From assembly GCA_002898575.1 (NCBI GenBank), contig BEHT01000002.1:62001-126000 (forward strand): DNA of 64,000 nt. The letters are read 5' to 3'. A model generated the notes under the pieces. The model searched no databases, was not told where the DNA came from, and saw only the letters and a list, made by a program, of their open reading frames with translations. Of the stretch, positions 1-8,706 are shown piece by piece; the stretch's first letter is position 1; each line of letters begins with the position of its first letter. The translations under genes were made by a program, and so were the position numbers. Source of the DNA: a bacterium HR17 (lineage in GTDB: Bacteria > Armatimonadota > Fervidibacteria > Fervidibacterales > Fervidibacteraceae).

Positions 1-9
1 GGACAACGG

Positions 10-1077
10 ATGGGATGGCAAGACGCACAGCGTTCGGGACGCGCCGTCGCCCCTGTCGCTTACCGCCCCAGCGCCACACCCTCGCACCTGCAACTTGAGC
101 GGTCTATAGAAACCGTTCCGATGACGCCGACATCGCCGACGACGGATTTTTGGGTGCCGATCGTGGAACGGGTGGGGCAGGCGGTTGTGAGCATTGAGGC
201 TGACGAACCAGGCGTGCCCGGTGAGCAAAACGCCGGTTCCGGCGTCATCTTTGACGGCGGACGCGGGTTGATCGTGACCAACTACCATGTCACCGAAGGG
301 GCGCGGCGGTTGTTCGTCACCCTCAAGGACGGGCGTCGGTTTCGCGCCCGCGTCATCGGCAGCGAGCCGCACATGGACATCGCTGTCCTACAAATCCCCG
401 CCCGCAACTTGCCTGAAGCCAAGTTTGGGTCAACGGACGGCCTCAAAGAAGGTGCGTGGGTGTTAGCCATCGGTAACCCCTTCGGGTTCGCCAACACGGT
501 CACGGTCGGCGTCGTCAGCGCTAAAGGGCGCCGCCTCCCCGACGAAAATGTCTTGTTAGATGACCTCATCCAAACAGACGCTGCCATCAACCCCGGCAAC
601 AGCGGCGGTGCCCTCGTCAACAGCCGGGGCGAAGTCGTCGGCATCAATGTCGCAATGCGCCCCGGTGCACAAGGCATCGCCTTCGCCATCCCGATTGAGA
701 CTGTCCGCGATGTCGTGGAGCAACTGCTCCGCCACCAGCAAGTCCGCCAGCCGATGCTGGGCATCAGTTACGAGATGGCGACGGAAGAGGAGCGTCAACG
801 CTTGGGTATCCCCGTGGAGCGAGCGTTAGTGGTGCAAGATGTGATGAGCGGCTTGCCTGCCGCCAAGTTCGGGTTGCAACAAGGCGATGTCATCATCGCT
901 ATTAACGGGCAACCTGTCCGTGACACCCACCATTTGCGAACGGTCGTGCGTCAAGCCGCCCGCGCCGGTCAAACAGTGCGGTTGCGCGTTTTTCGTCAAG
1001 GGCACACATTGGACATCTCCGTCCGCCCTGAATGGGTGCCCATTCGGCAACTGCTCCGCGATTTGCGGGAGCGATGA
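10..1077 (+). CDS. HtrA/DegP-like serine protease with C-terminal PDZ domain
   Basis: This is a trypsin-like (S1C) protease expected to act in envelope protein quality control. The catalytic triad is visible as H93 (TNYHVTEG), D123 (HMDIAV) and S198 (NPGNSGGAL). A single PDZ domain covers about residues 245-345 (FGLQQGDVIIAINGQPV), so it resembles one-PDZ DegS/HhoA types more than two-PDZ DegP. No signal peptide or membrane anchor is visible. The frame is open back to the window edge, so the true start may lie upstream; the ATG at 121, just before the conserved core, is an alternative. The family is certain; substrate and location are not visible. Confidence 0.9.
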   Translation: MGWQDAQRSGRAVAPVAYRPSATPSHLQLERSIETVPMTPTSPTTDFWVPIVERVGQAVVSIEADEPGVPGEQNAGSGVIFDGGRGLIVTNYHVTEGARRLFVTLKDGRRFRARVIGSEPHMDIAVLQIPARNLPEAKFGSTDGLKEGAWVLAIGNPFGFANTVTVGVVSAKGRRLPDENVLLDDLIQTDAAINPGNSGGALVNSRGEVVGINVAMRPGAQGIAFAIPIETVRDVVEQLLRHQQVRQPMLGISYEMATEEERQRLGIPVERALVVQDVMSGLPAAKFGLQQGDVIIAINGQPVRDTHHLRTVVRQAARAGQTVRLRVFRQGHTLDISVRPEWVPIRQLLRDLRER

Positions 1078-1129
1078 GCGGTGCTTACTGCAGACCCGGT
1101 TAGGCAAGCGTTCTGCGGCGATTTAGGGG

Positions 1130-1432
1130 CTACGGTGTCCATCGGCTGAACACCAAATCGCGGTCGCGCACCTTGAAATGACACCCGACACACTGATTAG
1201 TTGGGTCGGTGACCAGCGGTTTGCCTGTTGCGTCCCACGCCTGCCAACCCCAGCCGCCCGTCTTGGCATAGCGCTTGCTGTCTTTGACCATGACAGCGAC
1301 GAACTTCTTGTCACCCGCGACACACATACCGTTTTCGTCTTTCGCCTCATAGAACGCTGCGGCGATGACGCTGCCGTCGGGCAACTTTTTCGCGCCCTGC
1401 TGGTAAGCAGCGGCAGCAATTTTGTTACGCTG
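1130..1432 (-). pseudogene. Truncated cytochrome P460-family protein
   Basis: The minus strand encodes the C-terminal part of a cytochrome P460-like haem protein. The haem motif CVGCH and the typical ending with FSRWTP are present, and the conserved segment TQRNKIAAAAYQQGAKKLPD can be read upstream to about 1432. There the similarity stops exactly where a 107-nt dispersed repeat begins, and no signal peptide or N-terminal half is present. A TTG at 1384 could still start an 84-residue product, but the loss of the N-terminal half argues that the gene is a remnant. P460 proteins are usually periplasmic and bind a c-type haem. Confidence 0.7.
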
Positions 1433-1433
1433 T

Positions 1434-1540
1434 GTTGGAAAAGGGGTTTTTGTCGGAGGGCGGCTCTCCTGAGCCGCCGAACAATGACATGAAACCGTAA
1501 GGGCGCGTCAGGAGACGCCCCCTCCGAGGCGCTGCCGATA
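1434..1540 (+). repeat. Dispersed double-hairpin repeat, copy 1
   Basis: This is a 107-nt copy of an element also found at 4640-4745 and 53874-53979. It contains hairpin 1 (8-bp stem 1459-1466/1471-1478, loop TCCT) and hairpin 2 (imperfect stem 1501-1509/1514-1522, loop AGGA). The two loops are complementary, and the segments TCTCCTGA and TCAGGAGA form an 8-nt reverse-complement pair. It lies exactly between two truncated genes. Confidence 0.85.
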
Positions 1541-1687
1541 GGGTTGGTGCGCCGTGAAGTCGTCCCGACCCGCCCTGCGCGGGTGTTCTACCACTTGACC
1601 GAGCGCGCCCGCACCGTGCTGCCGCTGCTCATGCGCCAACCCGTTGGGCTCGCGGAGGGCAACACTGCCCCTCCGCCGAAGGGTTAA
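1535..1687 (+). pseudogene. C-terminal fragment of an HxlR-family transcriptional regulator
   Basis: The plus strand reads GLVRREVVPTRPARVFYHLT followed by ERARTVLPLL. This is the characteristic end of the winged helix of HxlR-type regulators (wing and last helix). Nothing upstream encodes the DNA-binding helices: the reading frame runs straight into the dispersed repeat at 1434-1540. The fragment ends at a TAA at 1685-1687 after a short non-conserved tail. It is too short to be functional and is read as a decayed gene. Its position back to back with the P460 fragment suggests one deletion or insertion event removed the start of both genes. Confidence 0.65.
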
Positions 1688-1864
1688 TCCCGGCGGTCGG
1701 GCACCCAAGCGTTCGTGAGGCTGACACGCATAAATCGCAGCGGTAACGGGTAAACACAAAACGGCTTCAGGCACTTTCCCCCGATGCGGTAGGCTTCTCG
1801 TCGCTCGGTGCTTTACGCCCTTACGCCGCACGCATTACGCTTTTACGACCGAGGTGACGGCACA
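1688..1864. other. Intergenic region upstream of clpB
   Basis: No gene is visible. The last 60 bases contain four short TTACG-type repeats (about 1812-1850). No CIRCE element or clear heat-shock promoter was recognised. The sequence GAGGTGAC at 1851-1858 is the probable ribosome binding site of clpB. Confidence 0.5.
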
Positions 1865-4474
1865 ATGGACCTGAACCGCTTCACGGTGAAAGCGCAAGAA
1901 ACTTTACAGGCTGCCCATAGCCTTGCGGTGGAGCGACGCAACCCTGAGCTGACGCCCGAGCACTTGCTTGTCGCACTGCTCCGGGATCGTGACGGCGTGG
2001 CGGTGCGAGTGTTGCAAAAGTTGGGCGTGCCCGTTGACACACTGCTACGGCGCGCTGAGATGGAGGTGCGCCGCCTGCCGCAGACGACGACCGCCACACA
2101 AGTTTACTTGAGCCAGCGCTTGCTCAACCTGTTCACCCGTGCCGAGCAGCAAGCAAAGGAATGGCGCGACGAATACATCAGCACTGAACACTTGCTTTTG
2201 GCGTTGGCTTACGACGACGGTCCTGCAGGGCGCATTTTGCGGGAGGAAGGCGCAGCACCCCACGCATTGCATCAGGCGATTCTGTCGGTGCGCGGTCCGC
2301 ATCGCGTCACTGACCAAACGGCTGAGGAGCGCTATCAGGCATTGGAGCGTTTTGGGCGCGATTTGACCGAACTGGCGCGGCAGGGCAAATTAGACCCTGT
2401 TATCGGGCGCGATGAGGAGATTCGGCGCGTCATTCACATCTTGTCGCGCCGCACGAAAAACAACCCCGTTTTGGTCGGCGACCCCGGCGTCGGCAAAACG
2501 GCTATCGTGGAAGGGCTGGCGCAACGCATCGCCGCCGGCGATGTCCCTGACAGCCTGAAAGACAAGCGGGTCATTCAACTGGATGTCGCAGCGTTGCTGG
2601 CGGGCACGAAGTATCGGGGCGAATTTGAGGAGCGCTTCAAGGCGGTCCTGAACGAAATCATTGCGTCCGAAGGGCGCATCATCGTCTTCATTGACGAATT
2701 GCACACGATTGTCGGAGCGGGTGCAGCGGAAGGAGCGGTCGCAGCGGGCGACATGCTCAAACCCGCGTTGGCGCGGGGCGAACTGCGGTGCATCGGTGCG
2801 ACGACGCTGGACGAATACCGCAAACACATTGAAAAAGACCCTGCGCTGGAGCGCCGCTTTCAACCCGTTTATGTCGCGGAGCCGACGGTGGAGCAAACCA
2901 TTGCGATTTTGCGCGGTTTAAAAGAGCGCTATGAAGTCCATCACGGCGTTCGCATCAAAGACAGCGCGCTGGTCGCCGCCGCCGTCCTGTCCCATCGCTA
3001 TATCGCTGACCGCCATTTGCCTGACAAAGCCATTGACTTGGTGGACGAAGCGGCGGCGAAGTTGCGGATGGAAATTGACTCCATGCCGACGGAGATTGAC
3101 GAGGTGGAGCGGCGCATTCGTCAACTGGAAATTGAGCGCGTGGCGCTGAGCAAGGACAGCGATGACCCCGTCGCCCGCGAGCGGTTGGAGAAGTTGGAGC
3201 GGGAGATGGCGGAGTTGCGGGAGAAACTGGAAGCGCTCAAGGCGCAATGGCAAACGGAACGGGACATCATTCAACGCATCCGCCAACTCAAGGAGCAAAT
3301 TGAGCAAACCCGCTTTGAAATTGAGCGTGCCGAGCGCGAATATGACCTGAACCGCGCCGCCGAGTTGCGCTACGGGCGTTTGCCCGAGTTGCAAAAGCGA
3401 CTGCAAGAGGAAGAGCAACGCCTCGCTGAAATCCAGAAGAACGGGCGGCTGCTCAAGGAGGAAGTGGACGAAGAGGACATCGCCGAGGTCGTGAGCAAGT
3501 GGACGGGCATCCCTGTCCATCGGTTGATGGAAACGGAAGCCGAAAAACTGCTGCACATGGAAGAGCGGCTCAAGCGCCGCGTCGTCGGGCAAGACCACGT
3601 CATTGAAATTGTCGCCAACGCCGTTCGGCGCGCCCGCGCGGGGCTGCAAGACCCGAACCGCCCCATCGCCAGTTTCATCTTCGTCGGTCCGACAGGCGTC
3701 GGCAAAACGGAGTTGGCGAAAGCGCTGGCGGAGTTCCTGTTTGACGACGAGCGGGCAATGATTCGCATTGACATGAGCGAGTATCAGGAGCGCCACAGCG
3801 TCGCGCGGTTAATCGGTGCACCGCCCGGTTATGTCGGCTACGAGGAAGGTGGGCAACTGACCGAAGCGGTAAGGCGGCGCCCTTACAGCGTCGTGCTCTT
3901 TGATGAGATTGAGAAGGCGCATCCCGAGGTGTTCAATGTCCTGCTGCAAGTGCTGGACGACGGGCGCTTGACAGACGGGAAAGGGCGCACTGTGGACTTC
4001 CGCAACACCCTCATCATCATGACCAGTAATATCGGGACGGAGTTCATCACGGAGTTTGACACCCCCGAACGCATCCGCGAAAAGGTTTGGGACGCGCTGC
4101 GGCGCGCTTTCCGCCCCGAATTTCTTAACCGCATTGACGAGGTGATTGTCTTCAACCGCTTGACAAAAGAGCACATCCAGCAAATCGTGGACTTGCAGTT
4201 TGAGCGGCTCAAGCAGCGCCTTGCCGACAAGCGGGTCACTTTGGAGTTGGTCGACAGGGCGCGGGCGAAGTTGGCGGAGTTGGGCTACGACCCGACTTTC
4301 GGGGCACGCCCGTTGCGCCGCACGATGGAGCGCCATATCGCCAACCCGTTGGCGAAGATGGTCATCAGCGGACAAATCAAAGAGGGTGACCATGTGCGCA
4401 TTGACTATGACGCGCAGCAAGGCGAGTTCACCTTTACCGTCACACCGCGCGCGGAGGTTATCGCAGCGGCGTGA
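1865..4474 (+). CDS. clpB: ATP-dependent chaperone ClpB (protein disaggregase)
   Basis: ClpB is a hexameric AAA+ disaggregase that works with DnaK to rescue aggregated proteins in the cytoplasm. The product has 869 residues, normal for the family. Order: N-terminal Clp_N repeats (1-145), first AAA module with Walker A GDPGVGKT (205-212) and Walker B FIDELH, a long coiled-coil middle domain (about 400-530) rich in E/R/K, second AAA module with GPTGVGKT (from 608), and the C-terminal D2-small domain. ATG 1865 is chosen over an upstream in-frame start at 1808 because homologues begin at MDLNRFT and GAGGTGAC precedes it. The gene stands alone; no hrcA, dnaK or CIRCE lies nearby. Confidence 0.97.
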   Translation: MDLNRFTVKAQETLQAAHSLAVERRNPELTPEHLLVALLRDRDGVAVRVLQKLGVPVDTLLRRAEMEVRRLPQTTTATQVYLSQRLLNLFTRAEQQAKEWRDEYISTEHLLLALAYDDGPAGRILREEGAAPHALHQAILSVRGPHRVTDQTAEERYQALERFGRDLTELARQGKLDPVIGRDEEIRRVIHILSRRTKNNPVLVGDPGVGKTAIVEGLAQRIAAGDVPDSLKDKRVIQLDVAALLAGTKYRGEFEERFKAVLNEIIASEGRIIVFIDELHTIVGAGAAEGAVAAGDMLKPALARGELRCIGATTLDEYRKHIEKDPALERRFQPVYVAEPTVEQTIAILRGLKERYEVHHGVRIKDSALVAAAVLSHRYIADRHLPDKAIDLVDEAAAKLRMEIDSMPTEIDEVERRIRQLEIERVALSKDSDDPVARERLEKLEREMAELREKLEALKAQWQTERDIIQRIRQLKEQIEQTRFEIERAEREYDLNRAAELRYGRLPELQKRLQEEEQRLAEIQKNGRLLKEEVDEEDIAEVVSKWTGIPVHRLMETEAEKLLHMEERLKRRVVGQDHVIEIVANAVRRARAGLQDPNRPIASFIFVGPTGVGKTELAKALAEFLFDDERAMIRIDMSEYQERHSVARLIGAPPGYVGYEEGGQLTEAVRRRPYSVVLFDEIEKAHPEVFNVLLQVLDDGRLTDGKGRTVDFRNTLIIMTSNIGTEFITEFDTPERIREKVWDALRRAFRPEFLNRIDEVIVFNRLTKEHIQQIVDLQFERLKQRLADKRVTLELVDRARAKLAELGYDPTFGARPLRRTMERHIANPLAKMVISGQIKEGDHVRIDYDAQQGEFTFTVTPRAEVIAAA

Positions 4475-4572
4475 CAAGGGTCGGGAAGCGCGGGCATCGT
4501 CTCTCCCGATTGTCGTAAGTTGGTGGCTCAGCGAGGGCTGAACCCGCCGGTGATGTCCGATGGGCACCGCTG

Positions 4573-4605
4573 GGTTGAAGAATGAGGTTTGCTTGGAAGG
4601 CGGCT
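4573..4605 (+). repeat. Partial, degenerate piece of the dispersed repeat
   Basis: The stretch GTTGAAGAATGAGGTTTGCT and the following GGAAGGCGGCTCCTTTGA match the left third of the element at 4640-4745, without the closing half of hairpin 1. It is read as a partial duplicate or decayed copy. Confidence 0.5.
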
Positions 4606-4639
4606 CCTTTGATTACACCGAAGTGCGCTCACCGAGCAA

Positions 4640-4745
4640 GTTGAAGAATGGGGTTTGGTCGGAGGGCGGCTCTCCTGAGCCGCCGAACAATGACATGAAA
4701 CCGTAAGGGCAAGTCAGGCGACGAGCCCCCTAAGGCACTGCCGTA
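4640..4745 (+). repeat. Dispersed double-hairpin repeat, copy 2
   Basis: This 106-nt copy has hairpin 1 identical to copy 1 (stem GGCGGCTC/GAGCCGCC, loop TCCT). Hairpin 2 is degraded (AGGGCAAGTCAGGCGACGAG), so the loop complementarity is weakened. It ends with the shared GGCACTGCCGTA. It lies between clpB and the leu promoter with no gene fragment beside it. Confidence 0.85.
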
Positions 4746-4820
4746 AAGGAAAAATTCAACAAAGCAGATGGGCGCACCTTACCAGATAAGGGCGTTCTAA
4801 CAAACGCTCCCCCTGTCACC

Positions 4821-4849
4821 TTGACATGGAAGGCAAGTCGTGCCAAAAT
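4821..4849 (+). promoter_or_regulatory. Putative sigma-70-type promoter of the leu leader and leuA
   Basis: A perfect -35 hexamer TTGACA (4821-4826) is followed after 17 nt by CAAAAT (4844-4849), four of six matches to TATAAT. The start of transcription would be near 4857, about 20 nt before the leader peptide and 240 nt before leuA. Confidence 0.55.
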
Positions 4850-4857
4850 GACGGGGT

Positions 4858-5004
4858 GACAGGGGGGCAACTTGCGATGGCACACCTTTTGGTCTGGAAA
4901 GATTTCGGTGCTTGTGCGCCCGCAGGTGACCGCGCTGCGGTGTTGCCCCTTGCTGTCCTCCTACGGCTATTCCTATCGGTCGGGCGCTGACCCTGCCCGA
5001 CCGA
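4858..5004 (+). promoter_or_regulatory. Candidate leucine attenuator with competing RNA stems
   Basis: Three pairings can be drawn in the leader. (a) GACAG 4858-4862 and GGGGCAAC 4864-4871 pair with CTGTC 4953-4957 and GTTGCCCC 4942-4949. (b) GCCC 4918-4921 and GACCG 4928-4932 pair with CGGTC 4977-4981 and GGGC 4982-4985, an antiterminator-like option. (c) A perfect 10-bp hairpin 4976-4985/4995-5004 has a 9-nt loop. Stem (b) excludes stem (c). No strong U-run follows stem (c), only a T-rich stretch, so termination could be weak or factor-dependent. Confidence 0.5.
4877..4990 (+). CDS. Putative leucine leader peptide (37 residues)
   Basis: A short open frame upstream of leuA starts at ATG 4877, preceded by a G-rich stretch (4862-4867), and stops at TGA 4988-4990. 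Its second half reads [16 protein letters not shown], with six Leu and three Val in 16 residues. Three of these Leu codons are CTA, which seems rare in the neighbouring genes. The stop codon falls in the loop of a perfect 10-bp hairpin. These are hallmarks of leader peptides in leu operon attenuators such as that of enterobacterial leuABCD. No protein function is expected beyond sensing charged tRNA-Leu through ribosome position. Codon bias and placement are seen; the regulatory role is inferred. Confidence 0.6.
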   Translation: MAHLLVWKDFGACAPAGDRAAVLPLAVLLRLFLSVGR

Positions 5005-5099
5005 GCGACCCCATTTCTGTTTTCCCTCACACACGGTGCGTTCTTGCCGCCACATCGTCTCCTTGCCCCACACTCTTTTTCCGAAGGAGGCTGAGACCG

Positions 5100-6671
5100 A
5101 TGGCGCGCCATATCGCCATCTTTGACACGACGCTGCGCGACGGCGAGCAATCGCCGGGCGTCAGTTTGATGCAACATGAGAAGTTGGAAATCGCTAAGCA
5201 ACTGGCGCGGTTGGGCGTGGATGTCATTGAAGCAGGCTTCCCCATCGCGTCGCCAGGTGAAGCCGCTGCCGTCCAATTGATTGCGGAGCAAGTCGGTACC
5301 GCCGACGGTCCCGTCATCGCAGCGCTTTCACGGGCTGTCAAGCAGGACATTGAGGTGGCGGGTGAAGCCTTGAGACCAGCCCAAAAGCGGCGCATTCACA
5401 CCTTCATCGCCACCAGCGACATCCATCTGCAATACAAACTCCGTATGACCCGCGAGCAAGTGTTGGACGCCGCTATCCAAGCCGTCAAATGGGCGCGCAA
5501 TTACACTGACGATGTGGAGTTCAGCGCCGAAGACGCGACCCGCAGCGACCCTGACTTTCTCTGCCAAGTCTTTGAAGCCGCCATTGACGCGGGCGCCACA
5601 ACTATCAACATCCCCGACACCGTTGGCTACGCCTTGCCGCACGAGTTTGGGCAATTGGTGCGGACTGTATTTGAGAAAGTGCCCAACATCGGCAAGGTGC
5701 AATTTGTCAGCGTCCATTGCCACAACGATTTGGGTTTAGCGGTCGCCAACTCGTTGGCGGGCGTGATGGCGGGCGCTAACCAGGTGGAGTGCACCATCAA
5801 CGGCATCGGCGAACGGGCAGGCAACGCTAGCCTTGAGGAAGTCGTCATGGCGATCTACTGTCGCGGGCAAGTGTTGGACTGCTATACCCAAATCCGCCAC
5901 GACCAAATCATCCGCACCAGCCGTTTGGTCAGCGAACTGACGGGGATGCCCGTTCAACCCAACAAAGCCATCGTCGGCGCCAACGCCTTCCGACACGAAT
6001 CGGGCATCCACCAACACGGCGTCTTGAGCAACCCATTGACTTACGAAATCATTGACCCGAAAGTTGTGGGGTTACCTGGCAGCGGTATCGTGTTGGGCAA
6101 GCATAGTGGGCGTCACGCGTTGGAAGCGAAACTGCGGGAATTGGGCTACGAGTTGCCCAAAGTCCAACTGGACGAAGTGTTCAAGCGCTTCAAGGAACTT
6201 GCCGACCGCAAAAAACATGTCACCGATGCCGACATAGAAAGCCTCGTCGCCGACACGGTGCACGCTGTCCCTGCCGACGAAGTCGTCTACCGCTTGGACT
6301 ACATGCATGTCGTTTCGGGGAAGGGCACCGTGCCCACGGCGACCGTGCGCATTCACATGGATGGCAACGAATTGCTGGCGTCGGAAACGGGCGTCGGACC
6401 GATTGACGCTGTCTACCGCACCGTCGCCAAGTTGGTCAGGGAAAAGCATCGGCTTGTGGACTTTCAAGTGCGCTCGGTCGGACCGGGCACAGACGCCGTC
6501 GCGGATGTCGTCGTGCGAATAGAAGACGAACAGGGCAATGTGTTCGTCGGGCACGGCATTTCACCCGACACGATTGAAGCGGCGACCAAAGCCTACTTGC
6601 AAGCCATCAACCGCTTGGCTTACCATCACCGGCGCAAACTGCCGGCGCCCCAACGGGGCGGCGAAGTATAG
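5100..6671 (+). CDS. leuA: 2-isopropylmalate synthase
   Basis: LeuA condenses acetyl-CoA with 2-oxoisovalerate, the first committed step of leucine synthesis. The 523-residue product has the usual length. The HMGL-like catalytic barrel begins with [13 protein letters not shown] (residues 8-20), and the second signature [16 protein letters not shown] starts near residue 206, giving the metal-binding HxH. The C-terminal third is the LeuA dimer domain that binds leucine for feedback inhibition. ATG 5100 is chosen because homologous sequence starts there and AAGGAGG lies 10 nt upstream; the frame is open further upstream but that part overlaps the leader peptide. No other leu genes follow, so regulation appears to act on leuA alone here. 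Confidence 0.96.
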   Translation: MARHIAIFDTTLRDGEQSPGVSLMQHEKLEIAKQLARLGVDVIEAGFPIASPGEAAAVQLIAEQVGTADGPVIAALSRAVKQDIEVAGEALRPAQKRRIHTFIATSDIHLQYKLRMTREQVLDAAIQAVKWARNYTDDVEFSAEDATRSDPDFLCQVFEAAIDAGATTINIPDTVGYALPHEFGQLVRTVFEKVPNIGKVQFVSVHCHNDLGLAVANSLAGVMAGANQVECTINGIGERAGNASLEEVVMAIYCRGQVLDCYTQIRHDQIIRTSRLVSELTGMPVQPNKAIVGANAFRHESGIHQHGVLSNPLTYEIIDPKVVGLPGSGIVLGKHSGRHALEAKLRELGYELPKVQLDEVFKRFKELADRKKHVTDADIESLVADTVHAVPADEVVYRLDYMHVVSGKGTVPTATVRIHMDGNELLASETGVGPIDAVYRTVAKLVREKHRLVDFQVRSVGPGTDAVADVVVRIEDEQGNVFVGHGISPDTIEAATKAYLQAINRLAYHHRRKLPAPQRGGEV

Positions 6672-6685
6672 GGCAACGGGACGAT

Positions 6686-6722
6686 GGCGGAAGAGGGGCG
6701 ATAATTGGTCGCCCCCTCCGCC
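6686..6722 (+). terminator. Terminator-like hairpin after leuA
   Basis: An inner 7-bp stem (6695-6701/6709-6715, loop TAATTGG) is extended by an outer 6-bp stem (6686-6691/6717-6722). Only TTT follows, so it is a weak intrinsic terminator at best. It sits between leuA and the kinase gene. Confidence 0.5.
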
Positions 6723-6746
6723 TTTCACCACCGCGCTACAAAGGCG

Positions 6747-8015
6747 GTGACGCTCCCTTTGACCCATGAACCTTTGCCAGAGGCGGCTGTCGCACTGGCA
6801 CAGCGTTACGGGTTAGGCGATGTGACCCTGCCAGCGTTTGCCTTGCAAACGCTGACGGCGTTGGGCAACGGCGATGGGCGGTTGCTCGCCCGCAGGGGTG
6901 ACGCTTTCGTGACCCTGCTGGCGGCGAGGCAGGGCAAATGGGACGAACGCGTCATCGGTAAAACGATCGCTGTCGTTGAAGAACCGTTCGCCGCCCAAGT
7001 GCACCGCAAACGGAACATGGTGATAGCGCCTTTAGGGTTGGTGCGGGGCGTGGAACCGGTCACCCATTGCGCCGCCCTCATCGCATCGGTCCCTTCACCG
7101 CCCCTTGTGGTCGTCGTAGATTTGCCCCTCTTGGAGACACATCCCGTTCCTGCGTGGCGTTTCCCGCACCGGTTGCTGGCGTCCATCGCCAAAGCCACAT
7201 GGGGCGATGTGGTGCCATCCCAACTTTTAGCGTGGGCGGTGCAAGGGCGTAGCGGCGTCAGCATTTGGGACGCAACGGGACGACGGCGCTGGGGCGATGC
7301 GGCGCTATCGTTAGACGATGTGCCTTATGGTTTGACCGTCACTGACCGCGCCGTTTGGTTGCGCACCGATGCAGGCACGGTCGGACGGTTGCAGCAGAAA
7401 GCGGTGCCGTTGCTGCGCGGCTATGCGTTGCTGCGGTCGGAGGTGCACCATCGGGTTAAAAACGATTTGCAAAGCGTCATCAGTTGGCTGCGGCTGCAAG
7501 CACGGACAACACCCGTTGACACTGCTAAGCAAGTTTTGCTGGAAGCCGCTGAGCGGTTGCGCACCTTTGCCACCGTCCACGATTTGCTGGCGCGGGAACG
7601 GGGCGAATCTGTGGCGCTGCGCGAACTGATTTGGCAGCTGGCGCACGCCGTCGTTGAGCAAGCCCGACACGAGGGCAAACAGGTGCGGTTCACTTTGCTC
7701 AGCCCCGAAATCCGCTTGTCGCCGAAGCAAGCCAGCGCATTGGCAGCGGCGCTTCACGAACTTTTGCGCAACGCCTGCAAACACGCTTTTGAGCGGGACG
7801 GCACGCTCGCTGTGCAAGTGACAGAAACGGACGGCATGTGGCGCATAGAGGTGACCGACGACGGCAAAGGGTTTGACCCGCAAAGTTTGTCCGTCCCGAC
7901 GCTGGGCTTGACCATCGTCCGCAACTTGATTGAACAAGACTTGAACGGGCGTGTGGAAATTCAGTCAGCGCAGGGGCAGGGGACAACGGTGCGGTTGTTC
8001 GTGCCCCGCCGCTGA
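6747..8015 (+). CDS. Sensor histidine kinase of the PdtaS type (HisKA_2)
   Basis: This is a soluble kinase of about 422 residues. The first 200 residues resemble the GAF-like H_kinase_N domain of PdtaS. They are followed by the HisKA_2 dimerisation helix with EVHHRVKNDLQSV (phospho-acceptor His among H234/H235) and an HATPase domain with HELLRNACKHAF (N box), DDGKGFDP (G1) and the C-terminal G2 loop. No membrane segment is seen, so it senses a cytoplasmic signal. GTG 6747 is preferred to a TTG at 6705 because the latter lies inside the terminator-like hairpin. PdtaS partners are ANTAR response regulators, but none is encoded nearby, so the partner is unknown. Confidence 0.85.
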   Translation: MTLPLTHEPLPEAAVALAQRYGLGDVTLPAFALQTLTALGNGDGRLLARRGDAFVTLLAARQGKWDERVIGKTIAVVEEPFAAQVHRKRNMVIAPLGLVRGVEPVTHCAALIASVPSPPLVVVVDLPLLETHPVPAWRFPHRLLASIAKATWGDVVPSQLLAWAVQGRSGVSIWDATGRRRWGDAALSLDDVPYGLTVTDRAVWLRTDAGTVGRLQQKAVPLLRGYALLRSEVHHRVKNDLQSVISWLRLQARTTPVDTAKQVLLEAAERLRTFATVHDLLARERGESVALRELIWQLAHAVVEQARHEGKQVRFTLLSPEIRLSPKQASALAAALHELLRNACKHAFERDGTLAVQVTETDGMWRIEVTDDGKGFDPQSLSVPTLGLTIVRNLIEQDLNGRVEIQSAQGQGTTVRLFVPRR

Positions 8016-8084
8016 GGCGCCGCGCTTACAGCGGCACGAAAGTGGCAACTGCTGCGTTAGGCTTTTGGCATGCGGTGAGCGGCA

Positions 8085-8660
8085 ATGGAAGAGCAACCAG
8101 TAGGGGCGCCTCCTGAAACTTGGGTGGAACAGTTAACGAAACGGCGGGGCGTGCGAGACCGATGGTTTTGGGTGTTTGTCGCATTAGCCGTCGTACTGAG
8201 CGTTGAGGTGGTGGTGCTGACCCGCTTGATGTTCGTCTCGTCCATCGTCACTTCCAACTCCATGAACCCGACGCTGCAGCGGGGGGATTGGGTCTTGGTG
8301 CGGCGCCGGCGGTTCACACCCGCAAACCCACCCCGACGCGGTGCTATCGTGATGTTTCGCGACCCACGCGGCAACGGCGATCGTTTAATCAAGCGCGTCA
8401 TCGGTTTGCCTAACGAGGTCATCACCATCGCTTGGGGGCAAGTTTACATCAACGGCGCCCTGCTCACCGAACCCTACCTGCAAACGGTGACGCCTGGCTA
8501 CTGGCATGGGGTCGTGCCCGACGATGCCGTGTTCGTGATGGGCGACAACCGCGGTGTCAGCGAAGACAGCCGCACTTACGGACCTGTCCCGCTGGACTTG
8601 ATTGAAGGTGAAGTCGTGCTGCGCTATTATCCCTTGAGCCGATTCGGGCGATTGCCGTAA
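8085..8660 (+). CDS. lepB: Signal peptidase I
   Basis: Type I signal peptidase removes signal peptides from exported proteins at the outer face of the cytoplasmic membrane. The 191-residue protein has one membrane segment at about residues 27-48. Then come the catalytic Ser (SNSMNPTL, S59), the catalytic Lys (GDRLIKRVIGLP, K103) and the box E motif MGDNRGVSEDSRTYG. The length matches Gram-positive and thermophile-type enzymes with a single transmembrane segment. It lies 69 nt after the kinase gene and may be cotranscribed, but no functional link is apparent. Confidence 0.95.
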   Translation: MEEQPVGAPPETWVEQLTKRRGVRDRWFWVFVALAVVLSVEVVVLTRLMFVSSIVTSNSMNPTLQRGDWVLVRRRRFTPANPPRRGAIVMFRDPRGNGDRLIKRVIGLPNEVITIAWGQVYINGALLTEPYLQTVTPGYWHGVVPDDAVFVMGDNRGVSEDSRTYGPVPLDLIEGEVVLRYYPLSRFGRLP

Positions 8661-8666
8661 AAGTCG

Positions 8667-8686
8667 GCGGCGATGTCCGTCGCCGC
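8667..8686 (+). terminator. GC-rich hairpin between lepB and the next gene
   Basis: An 8-bp stem GCGGCGAT/GTCGCCGC (one G-T pair) with loop GTCC lies directly after lepB and before the AAGGAGG of the next gene. There is no T-run, so it may act as a weak terminator or an mRNA-protecting stem. Confidence 0.35.
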
Positions 8687-8706
8687 ACGCAAGGAGGCAG
8701 ACAAAG

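Noticed and set aside
1508-1831. 107-residue minus-strand frame after the first repeat
   Set aside because: It is antisense to the recognisable HxlR fragment and the repeat, with an Arg/Pro/Gly-rich sequence typical of shadow frames.
1808-1864. Longer ClpB start adding 19 residues
   Set aside because: ClpB homologues begin at MDLNRFT, and the SD GAGGTGAC fits ATG 1865.
4872-5099. In-frame upstream extension of LeuA by 76 residues
   Set aside because: The extra residues are unlike LeuA, overlap the Leu-rich leader frame and hairpin, and a strong SD precedes ATG 5100.
4858-5099. T-box riboswitch ahead of leuA
   Set aside because: No specifier-loop stem or conserved T-box GGTGG-type sequence was found; the Leu-codon leader explains the features better.
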